Assembly: GCA_964580465.1 (NCBI GenBank)
Contig: CAZOKJ010000017.1
Coordinates: forward strand, 1-49,049
DNA: 49,049 nucleotides
Direction of reading: 5' to 3'
From: Taishania sp964580465
GTDB taxonomy: Bacteria > Bacteroidota > Bacteroidia > Flavobacteriales_D > Crocinitomicaceae
Shown here: in pieces, positions 25,136 to 33,104 of the stretch
Numbering within the stretch: the first letter of the stretch is position 1
Layout of the letters: every line of letters begins with the position of its first letter
The notes under the pieces: generated by a model
Databases searched by the model: none
What the model was told of the DNA's origin: nothing
What the model saw: the letters and a program-made list of their open reading frames with translations, nothing else
Program-made: the position numbers and the translations under genes

Positions 25136-27252
25136 TATTTCAATGTTAAAATCACTGTTTTATCACTCACTTTTGTTCCTGCAGCAATAGATTGCCCAAC
25201 TACCGCTCCATACCCCACTACTTTAGCTCTCATGCCAGTTCGTTCAATCAAAAACACAGCATCCTTTGCAGTCATTCCAATTACATTTGGCACAAAATCA
25301 GTTGAAACGGTGCGCTGTTTTAATTCAATGGTATTTTCTTGCTTTAACGTATTCAACCACTCGCCATCATCTGACAATGTATACTTCACTTTTAGCATTT
25401 TCAATGCTGTTTCTAAGTCCATTTTATTTCCATCTTTAGAAACTGGCATTTCTCTCACTTTTTCTTTAGCTTCGTTAATTGCCTTATGGTATTTCAATGC
25501 AGAAGCATACACTTTGTTTGCAATAGCAGAAAACACCGTTCCAGAAACAATAGCCCCATAGATATCTGAATTTGGCTCAGAGATAACAACCACACAAGAA
25601 TACATCGGTTCATTAGCAGGGAAATAACCTACAAACGAAGCTTGGTATTTGTACTCTCCTTTTCTACCATAGGTATTATCTGCATTTAAGATACGAGCTG
25701 TTCCTGTTTTTCCTGCTATGGTGAAATAAGATGATTTCAACCTTCGCCCCGTACCGTTTAACATCACTCCTTCCAAGCATGTTTTTAGCGATTGAATCGT
25801 TGCATCAGAGCAAATTTTTTCACGCATTACAATCGGTTCAAATATTTTAACCAACTCTTGTCCTCTTCTAATTTCTTTAACAAACTGCGGCTTAACGTAT
25901 TTCCCATTGTTGGCAACAGCATTGTAGAAAGCTAATGTTTGAATAGGTGTTTGTTGCACCTCGTACCCTACTGCCATCCAAGGCAAAGATAACCCTGACC
26001 AATTAGGATGTTTTGGATCATACACAGTAGGTTTAACTTCACCTTTAATAGCCAAACCAATGGTATCAGCTAAACCAAAACCTCTTAAACGATTTACATA
26101 AGCTTCAGCTTTCCCTTTATAAGCATTGCTAACAATTTTTGTAAACACGTTAGAAGAGCGTTCAAAAGCCTGTTGAATAGTAATTTTCCCCATTGCTCCG
26201 TCATGATCTTTCATCGAATGATTGTAAAAATGGTATTCACCAACAGCATTAACCGTGTCAGAAATTTTAACTTTATCATCCTCTAACAAAGCCATTAAAG
26301 AAGCCAATTTGAATGTAGAACCTGGAACCTCTTTTGTACCAATAGCATGATTGAATGATTCATAATAATTTCCATCAGCCGCTCTTGATAACGATACCAT
26401 TGCTTTAACAAATCCCGTTTTTACGTCCATTACGATAACAGAACCATGCTTTGCTTCTTGGTGCTTCAACTGGCGCTCCAATTCTGTATGAGCTACTTCT
26501 TGAATTTCCAAATCGATAGAAGACACAACATTTGCACCCTCAACAGATTCGCGAATAATTTGTCCCGTTTTTTTCCAACCATTACCGTACTTGCGCTCGA
26601 TTTCCTCGCCGTACTCACCGGCTAAGTAATCATTAAATGCACCTTCTAAACCTACGCGCAATTCAGCAACATTTCCTTCCCTTTCTCTGTAATAGCCTAA
26701 TGTTCTTTTTAGCAACTCACCATGCGGACGTTTACGCACAATGATTTCTTCAGAATCTATCAAACCACCTTTTAATCGACCTTTGTTAAAAATTGGCAAA
26801 GCTGCTATCAATTTTTTCTCTTCTATGGTCGCTCTTCTTTTTATCAATAAGTATCTTTTTTTTGAATTTCTTGCGCCACGGATGTATCGCTCCCACTCAC
26901 TTGCAGAACGCTCAGACAACAACTCAGCTAAACCTTGAGCAAGCTCAGCGACACCTTCATCAAACAACTCTTTTGATGGAACCATAGGATCCATGTGAAT
27001 GTCATAAAAAGACACAGAGGTTACCAATGGATTGTAATTTGCATCCAATATCTCCCCTCTTCGAGAAATGCGTTTTACAATGCGAGTAGGCATTTTTTCT
27101 TGAGGAGCAATACTAGAATCAAACACCTCTGAAGTATCTTCCATTTGCAAAGACAAGGTTTTAAACAAAACATAAACCATAATAGACAAAAAGCCCATGT
27201 AGATTCCTACTGCGCTTAACACTATTCGTTTATTTGTTTGTTTTTTAGCCAT
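25135..27252 (-). CDS. ftsI: Class B penicillin-binding protein FtsI (PBP3-type) with PASTA domain
   Basis: This is the septal transpeptidase that cross-links new peptidoglycan with FtsW. It has an N-terminal membrane helix (~10-30), a class B dimerisation/pedestal region (~55-230) and a transpeptidase domain with active-site S312 in GSTFK, SSN at 366-368 and KTGTA near residue 515. The last ~55 residues form a PASTA domain (VPNVIGMTAKDAVFLIERTG), common in Bacteroidota and Firmicutes but absent from E. coli FtsI. Length 705 aa. Confidence 0.96.
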   Translation of the reverse strand: MAKKQTNKRIVLSAVGIYMGFLSIMVYVLFKTLSLQMEDTSEVFDSSIAPQEKMPTRIVKRISRRGEILDANYNPLVTSVSFYDIHMDPMVPSKELFDEGVAELAQGLAELLSERSASEWERYIRGARNSKKRYLLIKRRATIEEKKLIAALPIFNKGRLKGGLIDSEEIIVRKRPHGELLKRTLGYYREREGNVAELRVGLEGAFNDYLAGEYGEEIERKYGNGWKKTGQIIRESVEGANVVSSIDLEIQEVAHTELERQLKHQEAKHGSVIVMDVKTGFVKAMVSLSRAADGNYYESFNHAIGTKEVPGSTFKLASLMALLEDDKVKISDTVNAVGEYHFYNHSMKDHDGAMGKITIQQAFERSSNVFTKIVSNAYKGKAEAYVNRLRGFGLADTIGLAIKGEVKPTVYDPKHPNWSGLSLPWMAVGYEVQQTPIQTLAFYNAVANNGKYVKPQFVKEIRRGQELVKIFEPIVMREKICSDATIQSLKTCLEGVMLNGTGRRLKSSYFTIAGKTGTARILNADNTYGRKGEYKYQASFVGYFPANEPMYSCVVVISEPNSDIYGAIVSGTVFSAIANKVYASALKYHKAINEAKEKVREMPVSKDGNKMDLETALKMLKVKYTLSDDGEWLNTLKQENTIELKQRTVSTDFVPNVIGMTAKDAVFLIERTGMRAKVVGYGAVVGQSIAAGTKVSDKTVILTLK

Positions 27253-27255
27253 TCC

Positions 27256-27660
27256 TTACTTTTCTTCCTTTTTCTTTATTCGTATCACCTTAGTTGGGTT
27301 CGTCGTTTCTTTTAATCCCAAGTTTGATAATTTATCCACTAACACTTGGCGTTTTGTTTCCTCTTCTAACGCTGCTTTTACCTCTATAAATTCAGCATTG
27401 ACTTCATCCAAATCTTTTTGTGCACGATCAACATCCTTCAGCAATTGTCCTCCGTAATATCCTTTTGCAACCACGACAATAAACAACACGATGATAAAGA
27501 AGATAAATCCAAGGTTATCAATCACGAATTGCTTTGTTAAAAATTCGCCATTTAAAACCTGAGCAACAGTAAAAGAAGACTTAGAACGCTTTGATTTTTT
27601 AGCCGTTGATTGCGTTTTTTCTTCTTGCACTTCTTCTCTATCTACAACCTCGTTTTCCAT
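27256..27660 (-). CDS. ftsL: FtsL-like bitopic division protein
   Basis: The 134-aa protein has a charged cytoplasmic N-terminus (~50 residues, Glu/Lys-rich), one transmembrane helix (GFIFFIIVLFIVVVAKGYYGG) and a short coiled-coil-like periplasmic segment (DVDRAQKDLDEVNAEFIEVKAALEEE). This topology and its place between rsmH and ftsI match FtsL, which bridges FtsQ, FtsB and FtsI/FtsW. FtsL sequences diverge strongly, so the call depends on context. The cytoplasmic tail is longer than in E. coli. Confidence 0.85.
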   Translation of the reverse strand: MENEVVDREEVQEEKTQSTAKKSKRSKSSFTVAQVLNGEFLTKQFVIDNLGFIFFIIVLFIVVVAKGYYGGQLLKDVDRAQKDLDEVNAEFIEVKAALEEETKRQVLVDKLSNLGLKETTNPTKVIRIKKKEEK

Positions 27661-27665
27661 CGTTC

Positions 27666-28589
27666 TTATTTTGCCTCTTTTTTCTCAGCAATTCTTAATT
27701 TAGCACTACGAGCACGAGAGTTGCGTTCACATTCCTCATCAGTAGGAACAATCGGATGGCGCACCACCTCATCAAAAGGCTTTAATATATTTCCAAAAAA
27801 ATCTTTTTCAATCGTGCCATCCAAGTTTCCTCTTTTCATGTAATTTTTCACCAAACGATCCTCCAAAGAATGATAAGACATCACCACCAAACGACCACCT
27901 GGTTTTAGAACATTTCCTGCTTGCACTAAAAAACGCTCCAACACATCCATTTCTTGGTTCACCTCTATACGAAGTGCTTGAAATACTTGAGCAAAAAATT
28001 TATGATCTTTAAACTTAGGTGCACATTTTTCTAAAGCAAGCATTAAATCTTGCGTTGTTTTAATAACTTCAGACTCACGTTTAGAAACAATAGTTTGAGC
28101 CACAGCACGTGCGTTTTTTAATTCCCCATAATTGCGAAAAACACGAAGCAACTCAGCCTCTTCGTAAGTATTCACCACTTTTTCAGCCGTCAAACCACCC
28201 TGCTGATTCATACGCATATCCAATGGAGCATTTCCACGAATAGAGAACCCACGCGCTTCTTCATCAAATTGATGAGAAGACACTCCTAAGTCAGCCAAAA
28301 TACCATCTACCTCTTTAATTCCTAAAAGACGAAGGTGATTTTGTATAAACGCAAAATTAGAGGCAACAAAAAAGAAATTAGGAGCCTCCCAAGCATTGCG
28401 CTTTGCATCTGGATCTTGATCAAAAACAATGAGTCTTCCTTTTGAACTCAAACGCTCAAAAATTGCTCGTGAATGACCTCCCCCTCCGAAAGTCACATCA
28501 ACATACACCCCATCAGGATTAATTGCTAATCCATCAAGGCACTCATTAAGCATTACTGGAACGTGATATGTGTTATTCTTCTCCGTCAT
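27666..28589 (-). CDS. rsmH: 16S rRNA (cytosine1402-N4)-methyltransferase
   Basis: RsmH (MraW) methylates N4 of C1402 in 16S rRNA. The family motifs are clear: HVPVMLNECLDGL, the SAM loop VDVTFGGGGHSRAI, GILADLGVSSHQFD, RGFSIRGNAPLDMRM and VMSYHSLEDRLVKN. Length 307 aa is typical. It overlaps mraZ by 17 bases. Confidence 0.97.
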   Translation of the reverse strand: MTEKNNTYHVPVMLNECLDGLAINPDGVYVDVTFGGGGHSRAIFERLSSKGRLIVFDQDPDAKRNAWEAPNFFFVASNFAFIQNHLRLLGIKEVDGILADLGVSSHQFDEEARGFSIRGNAPLDMRMNQQGGLTAEKVVNTYEEAELLRVFRNYGELKNARAVAQTIVSKRESEVIKTTQDLMLALEKCAPKFKDHKFFAQVFQALRIEVNQEMDVLERFLVQAGNVLKPGGRLVVMSYHSLEDRLVKNYMKRGNLDGTIEKDFFGNILKPFDEVVRHPIVPTDEECERNSRARSAKLRIAEKKEAK

Positions 28590-29034
28590 TTAAATCTCCC
28601 ATTACTTCATCCGCTAAATCAGCGAAATCAACCATGTTGTCCTCAATTAAATTGAAGTACTTGGCTTTATCCCAGATTTCAATACGGTCATTGTAAGCAA
28701 TGAGCATCACATCCTGTTTCAATCCCACTCGTTCCATGTGTGCCGTAGGAATTAAAACCCTACCAGCATTATCAAACGAAACTTGCTTTGCTCCTTGGTG
28801 GAACAAACGGTAAAACATTCTGTTTTTTGGTTTGAATAAATTTAATTTGGATAATTTTTCGCTGATTTTTTCCCATTCAACCATAGGATACAACGTTAAA
28901 CAATCCTCAAATCCTTTATTCAACATGAAATCATTTGGGGACATAGGAGGAAGTTGCTTCCGTAAACCTGCCGGAAACAAGAAACGCCCTTTCGCGTCTA
29001 ACTTTACTTCATATTCTCCTACTAAGCCTGCCAT
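28573..29034 (-). CDS. mraZ: Transcriptional regulator MraZ
   Basis: MraZ is a SpoVT/AbrB-fold DNA-binding protein that regulates the dcw operon it heads. Two repeats are visible, each with the DAKGRF/DxxGR signature: YEVKLDAKGRFLFPAGLRKQ near the N-terminus and VSFDNAGRVLIPTAHME in the second half. Length 153 aa. The GTGGTAAA boxes upstream (29065-29082 and 29188-29205) are candidate autoregulatory operators. Confidence 0.96.
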   Translation of the reverse strand: MAGLVGEYEVKLDAKGRFLFPAGLRKQLPPMSPNDFMLNKGFEDCLTLYPMVEWEKISEKLSKLNLFKPKNRMFYRLFHQGAKQVSFDNAGRVLIPTAHMERVGLKQDVMLIAYNDRIEIWDKAKYFNLIEDNMVDFADLADEVMGDLNDGEE

Positions 29035-29064
29035 GTTGTTAATAATGGGTAAAATTAATGACTA

Positions 29065-29090
29065 TTTACCACTTTTTACCACCAAAAATA
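29065..29090 (-). promoter_or_regulatory. dcw promoter -7 element and MraZ-box pair
   Basis: On the minus strand, -7 element TATTTTTG (29090-29083) is followed directly by GTGGTAAAAA and GTGGTAAATA (29082-29063), a direct repeat with a 10-bp period. The boxes would cover the transcription start. Known MraZ operators are direct repeats at one-turn spacing (TGGGN with 5-base gaps in E. coli; AAAGTG-type in Mycoplasma), so an MraZ operator is a reasonable inference. Confidence 0.6.
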
Positions 29091-29187
29091 ATAATTGTTA
29101 ATAACTCTTTACGTATCTTTTTAAAAAAAGTTACAAATATTATTTAAAATCATTGATTATCAATAAATTAATTTACAAAAACAAATA

Positions 29188-29205
29188 GTGGTAAAAAGTG
29201 GTAAT
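29188..29205 (+). promoter_or_regulatory. Second MraZ-box-like pair, opposite orientation
   Basis: GTGGTAAAAA and GTGGTAAT on the plus strand repeat the same 10-bp-period motif, but facing away from mraZ. It lies about 123 bases upstream of the first pair (centre to centre). No plus-strand gene follows it, so it is more likely an auxiliary operator than a promoter for another gene. Confidence 0.5.
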
Positions 29206-29266
29206 GTTGAAAAGTATTTAAAGTTATCAACAGTATAAAAACAGCTACAATTTTGAAAAATAAAGC

Positions 29267-29303
29267 AAAAAAAATCCTGTAAGGAAAACTTCCCTACAGG
29301 ATT
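29267..29303 (-). terminator. Terminator of the SGNH hydrolase gene
   Basis: AATCCTGTA (29273-29281) pairs with TACAGGATT (29295-29303), with further GGAA/TTCC pairing inside. On the minus strand the stem is followed by a T-run (29274 down to 29267). It lies 32 bases after the stop at 29335 and insulates the dcw promoter from upstream transcription. Confidence 0.85.
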
Positions 29304-29334
29304 AAAATCATTGATAATCAACTACGTATTTTCA

Positions 29335-30591
29335 TTATTTCACAAAAGAGGTTCGAACAATCGTTCCCACTTGATCCACAATCACTAAGTGGTAAATTCC
29401 CTTTGACAAATGTTCTACCCTAAGTTTTGCAACAGAATTTTTAGGATAATACACCGCTTGAACTTCTCCTAAAACAGAGACAATTCGCACTTCATTCATT
29501 ACGCTATTCGTTTGAATAGTTAACTGGTCAACAACAGGATTAGGAAAAACAGAAGCAATTAAACTAGTGGCATTATCAAAACCTAAAGAATTCATTAGCA
29601 ACAACTTAATCAACGTGTCCTGACAAGATTCTCCAGCAATTAAACGCACTTCGTAAGTACCATTTTGAGTATATACATGTGTAGGATTAACATTCGCACT
29701 CGTTGAACCATCTCCAAAATTCCAATTAAAACTAGATGCACCCAAGGAAGCATTTGTAAAAACAACTTCTGCCCCCGTTGTTAAAGTAGTAAAAGCAGCA
29801 TAAGAACGATCTGTAAAGCGATACCAGTATGATTCTTGATTGTGCACATGCGTTTCTGCTGCTGACTTAATAACCGATGCATCTGTCGCACTTAAAGACG
29901 CATTGTAAGTAATCAAACTTGGATTTTTACGGAAGAAAATAGAATAAAAAGTGACAGCTGCTGCATAAGCTCCATGAACACTTGGATGACTTTCATCCGA
30001 AGAATACAAATTAAAAGACACATTTGCTTCACGCATCTTTCTCCATAAAGGCCCCACTGGTGCTAAAACCGCATTATTTGCTTCAGCCATGTAGGTATAA
30101 CGCTCATACAACAAATCATCCATTCCTTCATAAGTGCACACTGGCGAGTAAACAGGACAATTTTGAGAATCTCCATTTTTTCTTCCCCAGGTTACGTAAA
30201 AAACAACTTTTACACAAGGATTGAACTGTTTAGCTAAATTACTCAATTGTTCCGCATAAGGAAACACATCAGCTTGCACCTGTCCAATTGGGAAAGAAGG
30301 ATATTGGCTTTGATCTTGCAAAACAATAAAATCCCAATCTCCCTTTTTAATTAAATTAATAGTAGTAGCATTTGTTGAATGTTGCTTTAAAGTACTTCCT
30401 CCTGGAGTATTCGATTCGTAATGAATTTGGTTTCCTGTTGTAGATGCCATTTCTTTAACCATAGCAGGAATGTCATTGGTATAAATATAACTATTACCAA
30501 TGTAAAGTACACGAATCGATTTAGATTGAACAGAAAAAACTGTCAAAAAACTAACAATCAAGGAAGTAATAAAAGATAATTTGAAATTCAT
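29335..30591 (-). CDS. Secreted SGNH-type hydrolase with PKD and type IX sorting domains
   Basis: The 418-aa protein starts with a signal peptide (~1-23). An SGNH/GDSL-like hydrolase fold follows: the nucleophile candidate S34 in LYIGNSYIYTNDIP, the block DFIVLQDQSQYP, and the catalytic dyad candidate in SSDESHPSVHGAY. Residues ~270-330 form a PKD domain (FNWNFGDGSTSANVNPTHVY). The last ~75 residues (VFPNPVVDQLTIQT ... GIYHLVIVDQ) are a type IX secretion C-terminal domain, so the protein should reach the cell surface or medium. It is a single-gene unit. The substrate (acetylated glycan, lipid ester) is not determined. Confidence 0.82.
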   Translation of the reverse strand: MNFKLSFITSLIVSFLTVFSVQSKSIRVLYIGNSYIYTNDIPAMVKEMASTTGNQIHYESNTPGGSTLKQHSTNATTINLIKKGDWDFIVLQDQSQYPSFPIGQVQADVFPYAEQLSNLAKQFNPCVKVVFYVTWGRKNGDSQNCPVYSPVCTYEGMDDLLYERYTYMAEANNAVLAPVGPLWRKMREANVSFNLYSSDESHPSVHGAYAAAVTFYSIFFRKNPSLITYNASLSATDASVIKSAAETHVHNQESYWYRFTDRSYAAFTTLTTGAEVVFTNASLGASSFNWNFGDGSTSANVNPTHVYTQNGTYEVRLIAGESCQDTLIKLLLMNSLGFDNATSLIASVFPNPVVDQLTIQTNSVMNEVRIVSVLGEVQAVYYPKNSVAKLRVEHLSKGIYHLVIVDQVGTIVRTSFVK

Positions 30592-30677
30592 AATGCATTT
30601 TATTTTAAAATCAAATGAAAGACGATAAGATGTATAAAAAGTTACGTTTTAAAAAAATAAAATTATTTCGGATAAAA

Positions 30678-30709
30678 TTGTCTTAAATTTAAAAAAGTAA
30701 TTAACTTTG
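30678..30709 (+). promoter_or_regulatory. Promoter of the Rrf2 module with internal palindrome
   Basis: A -33 TTG (30678-30680), a 21-base spacer and -7 element TAACTTTG (30702-30709) place the start near 30715, about 15 bases before the ATG. TTAAATTTAA (30683-30692), a perfect palindrome, lies in the spacer and could be an operator for the Rrf2 protein itself. Confidence 0.5.
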
Positions 30710-30729
30710 TAAAAAAAAGAAGGACAACT

Positions 30730-31164
30730 ATGTTTTCAAAAGCTTGTAAATACGGTATTAAAGCCATTTCATACATTGCAGCTCAATCATTGGAAGGCAA
30801 CCGAGTTAAAATTGGCGATGTAGCTGAAAACTCTGGATCTCCTGAAGCTTTTACAGCAAAAATTTTAGGCACATTGACAAAACACAATATTGTCAATTCA
30901 CACAAAGGTCCATCTGGAGGGTTTGACATAGATCTAGACCGTATGCACAGCATTAAAATCAGCGAAATTGTTTATGCGATAGATGGCGACAATGTTTACA
31001 ATGGTTGCGCATTAGGTTTACATGAATGCAATGCAAACGAACCTTGCCCAATGCACGAACATTTTGTGTCAATTCGCGTAGAATTAAAAGAGATGTTGAC
31101 AACAGTCAGTGTTCATGAATTGGCTGTTAACTTAAAGAATGGAAAATCTATATTGATACGATAA
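30730..31164 (+). CDS. Rrf2-family transcriptional regulator with three-cysteine Fe-S signature (NsrR/IscR-like)
   Basis: Rrf2 proteins are winged-helix regulators, many of which sense iron-sulfur status, NO or redox state through a bound cluster. Here the helix-turn-helix spans ~25-65 (VKIGDVAENSGSPEAFTAKI, then KGPSGGF), and C93, C100 and C106 (GCALGLHECNANEPCPMH) form the C-x6-C-x5-C cluster signature. At 144 aa it is normal. It heads a same-strand run of six genes that includes an azurin and a haem-copper-oxidase-like protein, which favours an NO- or oxygen-related role over Fe-S assembly. Confidence 0.88.
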   Translation: MFSKACKYGIKAISYIAAQSLEGNRVKIGDVAENSGSPEAFTAKILGTLTKHNIVNSHKGPSGGFDIDLDRMHSIKISEIVYAIDGDNVYNGCALGLHECNANEPCPMHEHFVSIRVELKEMLTTVSVHELAVNLKNGKSILIR

Positions 31165-31183
31165 CAACTTAAAAAAACGAAAA

Positions 31184-31420
31184 ATGGAAAACAATGAAGT
31201 TTGGTTAGAAAGCTTAATTACAGCTACGCCGCAAGAAGGAAGAGAATTAGCAATCAAAATGTCACGCAAATCAATTGCTGCAATTCAAACGGATCCAGAA
31301 GTTCGCAAAAAATTGCGTAATGATTATGCAACAGACACAGCACAATTAATTGCTTCTGCAAATGTGATTGCAATTGAATTTCAAACAATTGCACAAGCGA
31401 ACAATTATTGGAAAAAATAA
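31184..31420 (+). CDS. Small helical protein of unknown function, 78 aa
   Basis: I do not recognise it. It is soluble and predicted mostly helical, with no cysteine or histidine, so metal binding is unlikely. It begins MENNEVWLESLITATPQEGR and ends QANNYWKK. Spacing of 19 bases from the Rrf2 gene and six bases to the next gene indicates cotranscription. Codon use looks like that of its neighbours. Confidence 0.7.
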   Translation: MENNEVWLESLITATPQEGRELAIKMSRKSIAAIQTDPEVRKKLRNDYATDTAQLIASANVIAIEFQTIAQANNYWKK

Positions 31421-31426
31421 CAAAAA

Positions 31427-31852
31427 ATGACAACTGAATTAATGCCGGGTGCGCTAGTGATTACCACATTTTGGATAGGATTTGTGAGTGCGATTAGTTT
31501 TATGGAGTCATGGTTGAAATTTCGCGCTCCTGGCATTACTTTGCCTGTTGCTTTAGGAATTGGAAGATTAATCTTTAAAGGCCTAAATCGTGTAGAATGG
31601 GTGCTATTTTTCTTAACAACGCTTTTTGTAATCAAAGACCTGACATCATTCAAATATGCTTATATTGGTCTGATGGTGGCATTTTTTATGTTGATTTTAC
31701 AAACATTTTGGCTACTTCCTTCGATGGGTAAAAGAACAGACAAAATCATTCAGAATGAAGAAAATGTTCCACCTTCAAAAAAGCACTTTTGGTACGTGGG
31801 TTTTGAACTCGTTAAGTTAATAAGTCTAGTAGCATTTATTCTGTTATTTTAA
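31427..31852 (+). CDS. Four-helix inner-membrane protein of unknown function
   Basis: The 141-aa protein has four hydrophobic segments: ~9-26 (ALVITTFWIGFVSAISFM), ~58-73 (VEWVLFFLTTLFVIKD), ~78-98 (YIGLMVAFFMLILQTFWLLP) and ~124-141 (GFELVKLISLVAFILLF). The loop FMESWLKFRAPGITLPVALGIGRLIF is conserved-looking, but I cannot name a family. It lies between the Rrf2 regulator and the azurin gene, which suggests a role in the same response. Confidence 0.7.
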   Translation: MTTELMPGALVITTFWIGFVSAISFMESWLKFRAPGITLPVALGIGRLIFKGLNRVEWVLFFLTTLFVIKDLTSFKYAYIGLMVAFFMLILQTFWLLPSMGKRTDKIIQNEENVPPSKKHFWYVGFELVKLISLVAFILLF

Positions 31853-31907
31853 TTGCGAATCCGTTGTCAGGACTATTAACAACAATCTAAAAATCAATAA
31901 TAATAAT

Positions 31908-31920
31908 AAAAAAAAAAAAA
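31908..31920 (+). repeat. Homopolymeric A13 tract at the azurin start
   Basis: Thirteen adenines run up to and include the A of the azurin ATG, preceded by TAATAATAAT. A-rich leaders are the usual Bacteroidota translation enhancer, but this length could also slip during replication and vary expression. Confidence 0.5.
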
Positions 31921-32417
31921 TGAAAAAACAAGTAATTATTTTATCAAGCGCGTTATTTTTATTAGCTGCTTGTGGTGGAGGTTCAACTGAAAGTACAGAA
32001 ACAACAACACCAACTGAAGAAACAGCAAACGTTAATGAAAACGAAATCGAAGTTGACATAAACGCTGGTGACGATATGAAATTTGACGTAACAGAAATTA
32101 CAGTTAAGGAAGGTCAAACAGTGAAGTTAACTTTAAATCACACAGGTAAATCACCAGTTACAGCAATGGGACACAATTTTGTTTTGTTAGCACAAGGAGT
32201 TGATTTAACGAAATTTGCTGAAGCAGCTATTGCAGCAAAAGACACTAAATACATTCCAGCAGGGAGCGAAAACGACATCATTGCACACACAGACATGATT
32301 GGTGGTGGTGAATCAACTGAAATTGAATTCACAGCGCCAGCAAAAGGGGAGTATGAATTTTTATGTTCATTTCCTGGTCACTCAGCAATGATGAAAGGAA
32401 AATTCATTGTTGAGTAA
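31920..32417 (+). CDS. Azurin-type blue copper lipoprotein
   Basis: Azurins are small type 1 copper electron carriers. The 165-aa precursor has a lipoprotein signal (LFLLAAC, lipidated C18), a Thr/Glu-rich linker to ~residue 43, and a cupredoxin domain. Copper ligands are visible: H in AMGHNFVLL, then C, H and M in FLCSFPGHSAMMKG with the C-x4-H-x3-M spacing of azurin. It should be membrane-tethered on the periplasmic side and could donate electrons to a cytochrome or NO/nitrite reductase. It lies within the Rrf2-Crp module, 67 bases after the four-helix membrane protein. Confidence 0.94.
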   Translation: MKKQVIILSSALFLLAACGGGSTESTETTTPTEETANVNENEIEVDINAGDDMKFDVTEITVKEGQTVKLTLNHTGKSPVTAMGHNFVLLAQGVDLTKFAEAAIAAKDTKYIPAGSENDIIAHTDMIGGGESTEIEFTAPAKGEYEFLCSFPGHSAMMKGKFIVE

Positions 32418-32487
32418 ATAAACACACATTTAATGTTGTAATCAAGAAGTATTTAGTCATTTTAATGTCGGTATTAAAGTAAAACAA

Positions 32488-32495
32488 TATATTTG
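32488..32495 (+). promoter_or_regulatory. -7 element for the Crp/Fnr gene
   Basis: TATATTTG matches TAnnTTTG exactly and lies 15 bases before the ATG at 32511. No convincing -33 element is seen, which would be expected of an activator-dependent promoter. It implies that the last two genes can be transcribed separately from the Rrf2 part. Confidence 0.5.
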
Positions 32496-32510
32496 CATAA
32501 AAAAAGCTAA

Positions 32511-33101
32511 ATGTTAATTGATTACAACATTTTGATAGCCTATGGAGGTACTGCAAAAAAAATAGATAAAGGAGAAATTATTTATGAGGAGGGTGCGCAT
32601 CCACGCTATTTTTATCAAATTGTTGAGGGGGAGGTAAAAATTTTCTCAACCAACACTGAGGGTAAAATTTTAATTCAAGGTATTTACACAAAGGGTCAAA
32701 GTTTTGGCGCTCCACCCTTGTTATTAGAAAAACCTTATGCCAATTCAGCGCAAGCTACCACCAATTGTGTTATTGTTCGAATAAACAAAGATAAATTGTT
32801 TAACATTTTAGAAGATTTTCCTGATGTTTCCAAACGTTTAATTATCAACTTTGCAGAACGCATTTATTACAAAGCGGCATTGGGACAAATTTGGGGAGGA
32901 CACAATCCAGAAGAAAAAATCGAACAATTCTTAATTCAACACAAGAAAAACTCAAACTACGAAACGAGAGAACTAGTTCCATTTACACGCCAGCAAATAG
33001 CAGATTTTACTGGTTTACGAGTAGAAACTGTTATTAGAACGCTAAAAAAGATGAGCGAACAGGGAATGGTTGACATTATTGACAGAAAGTTATATTATTA
33101 A
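32511..33101 (+). CDS. Crp/Fnr-family transcriptional regulator
   Basis: The 196-aa protein has an N-terminal cyclic-nucleotide-binding-like barrel (GEIIYEEGAHPRYFYQIVEG, then GQSFGAPPLLLEKPYANSAQA), a dimerisation helix and a C-terminal helix-turn-helix (FTRQQIADFTGLRVETVIRTLKKM). It lacks the N-terminal cysteine cluster of Fnr, so it would not be an Fe-S oxygen sensor; a haem-based NO sensor of the DNR kind or a ligand-free regulator remains possible. It is three bases upstream of the 12-helix membrane protein. Confidence 0.92.
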   Translation: MLIDYNILIAYGGTAKKIDKGEIIYEEGAHPRYFYQIVEGEVKIFSTNTEGKILIQGIYTKGQSFGAPPLLLEKPYANSAQATTNCVIVRINKDKLFNILEDFPDVSKRLIINFAERIYYKAALGQIWGGHNPEEKIEQFLIQHKKNSNYETRELVPFTRQQIADFTGLRVETVIRTLKKMSEQGMVDIIDRKLYY

Positions 33102-33104
33102 ACT

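Noticed and set aside
24905..25561. Plus-strand ORF of 218 aa spanning the murE/ftsI junction
   Set aside because: Both overlapped genes have full family motifs on the minus strand; the antisense product has low-complexity Phe/Asn/Ser composition and no promoter.
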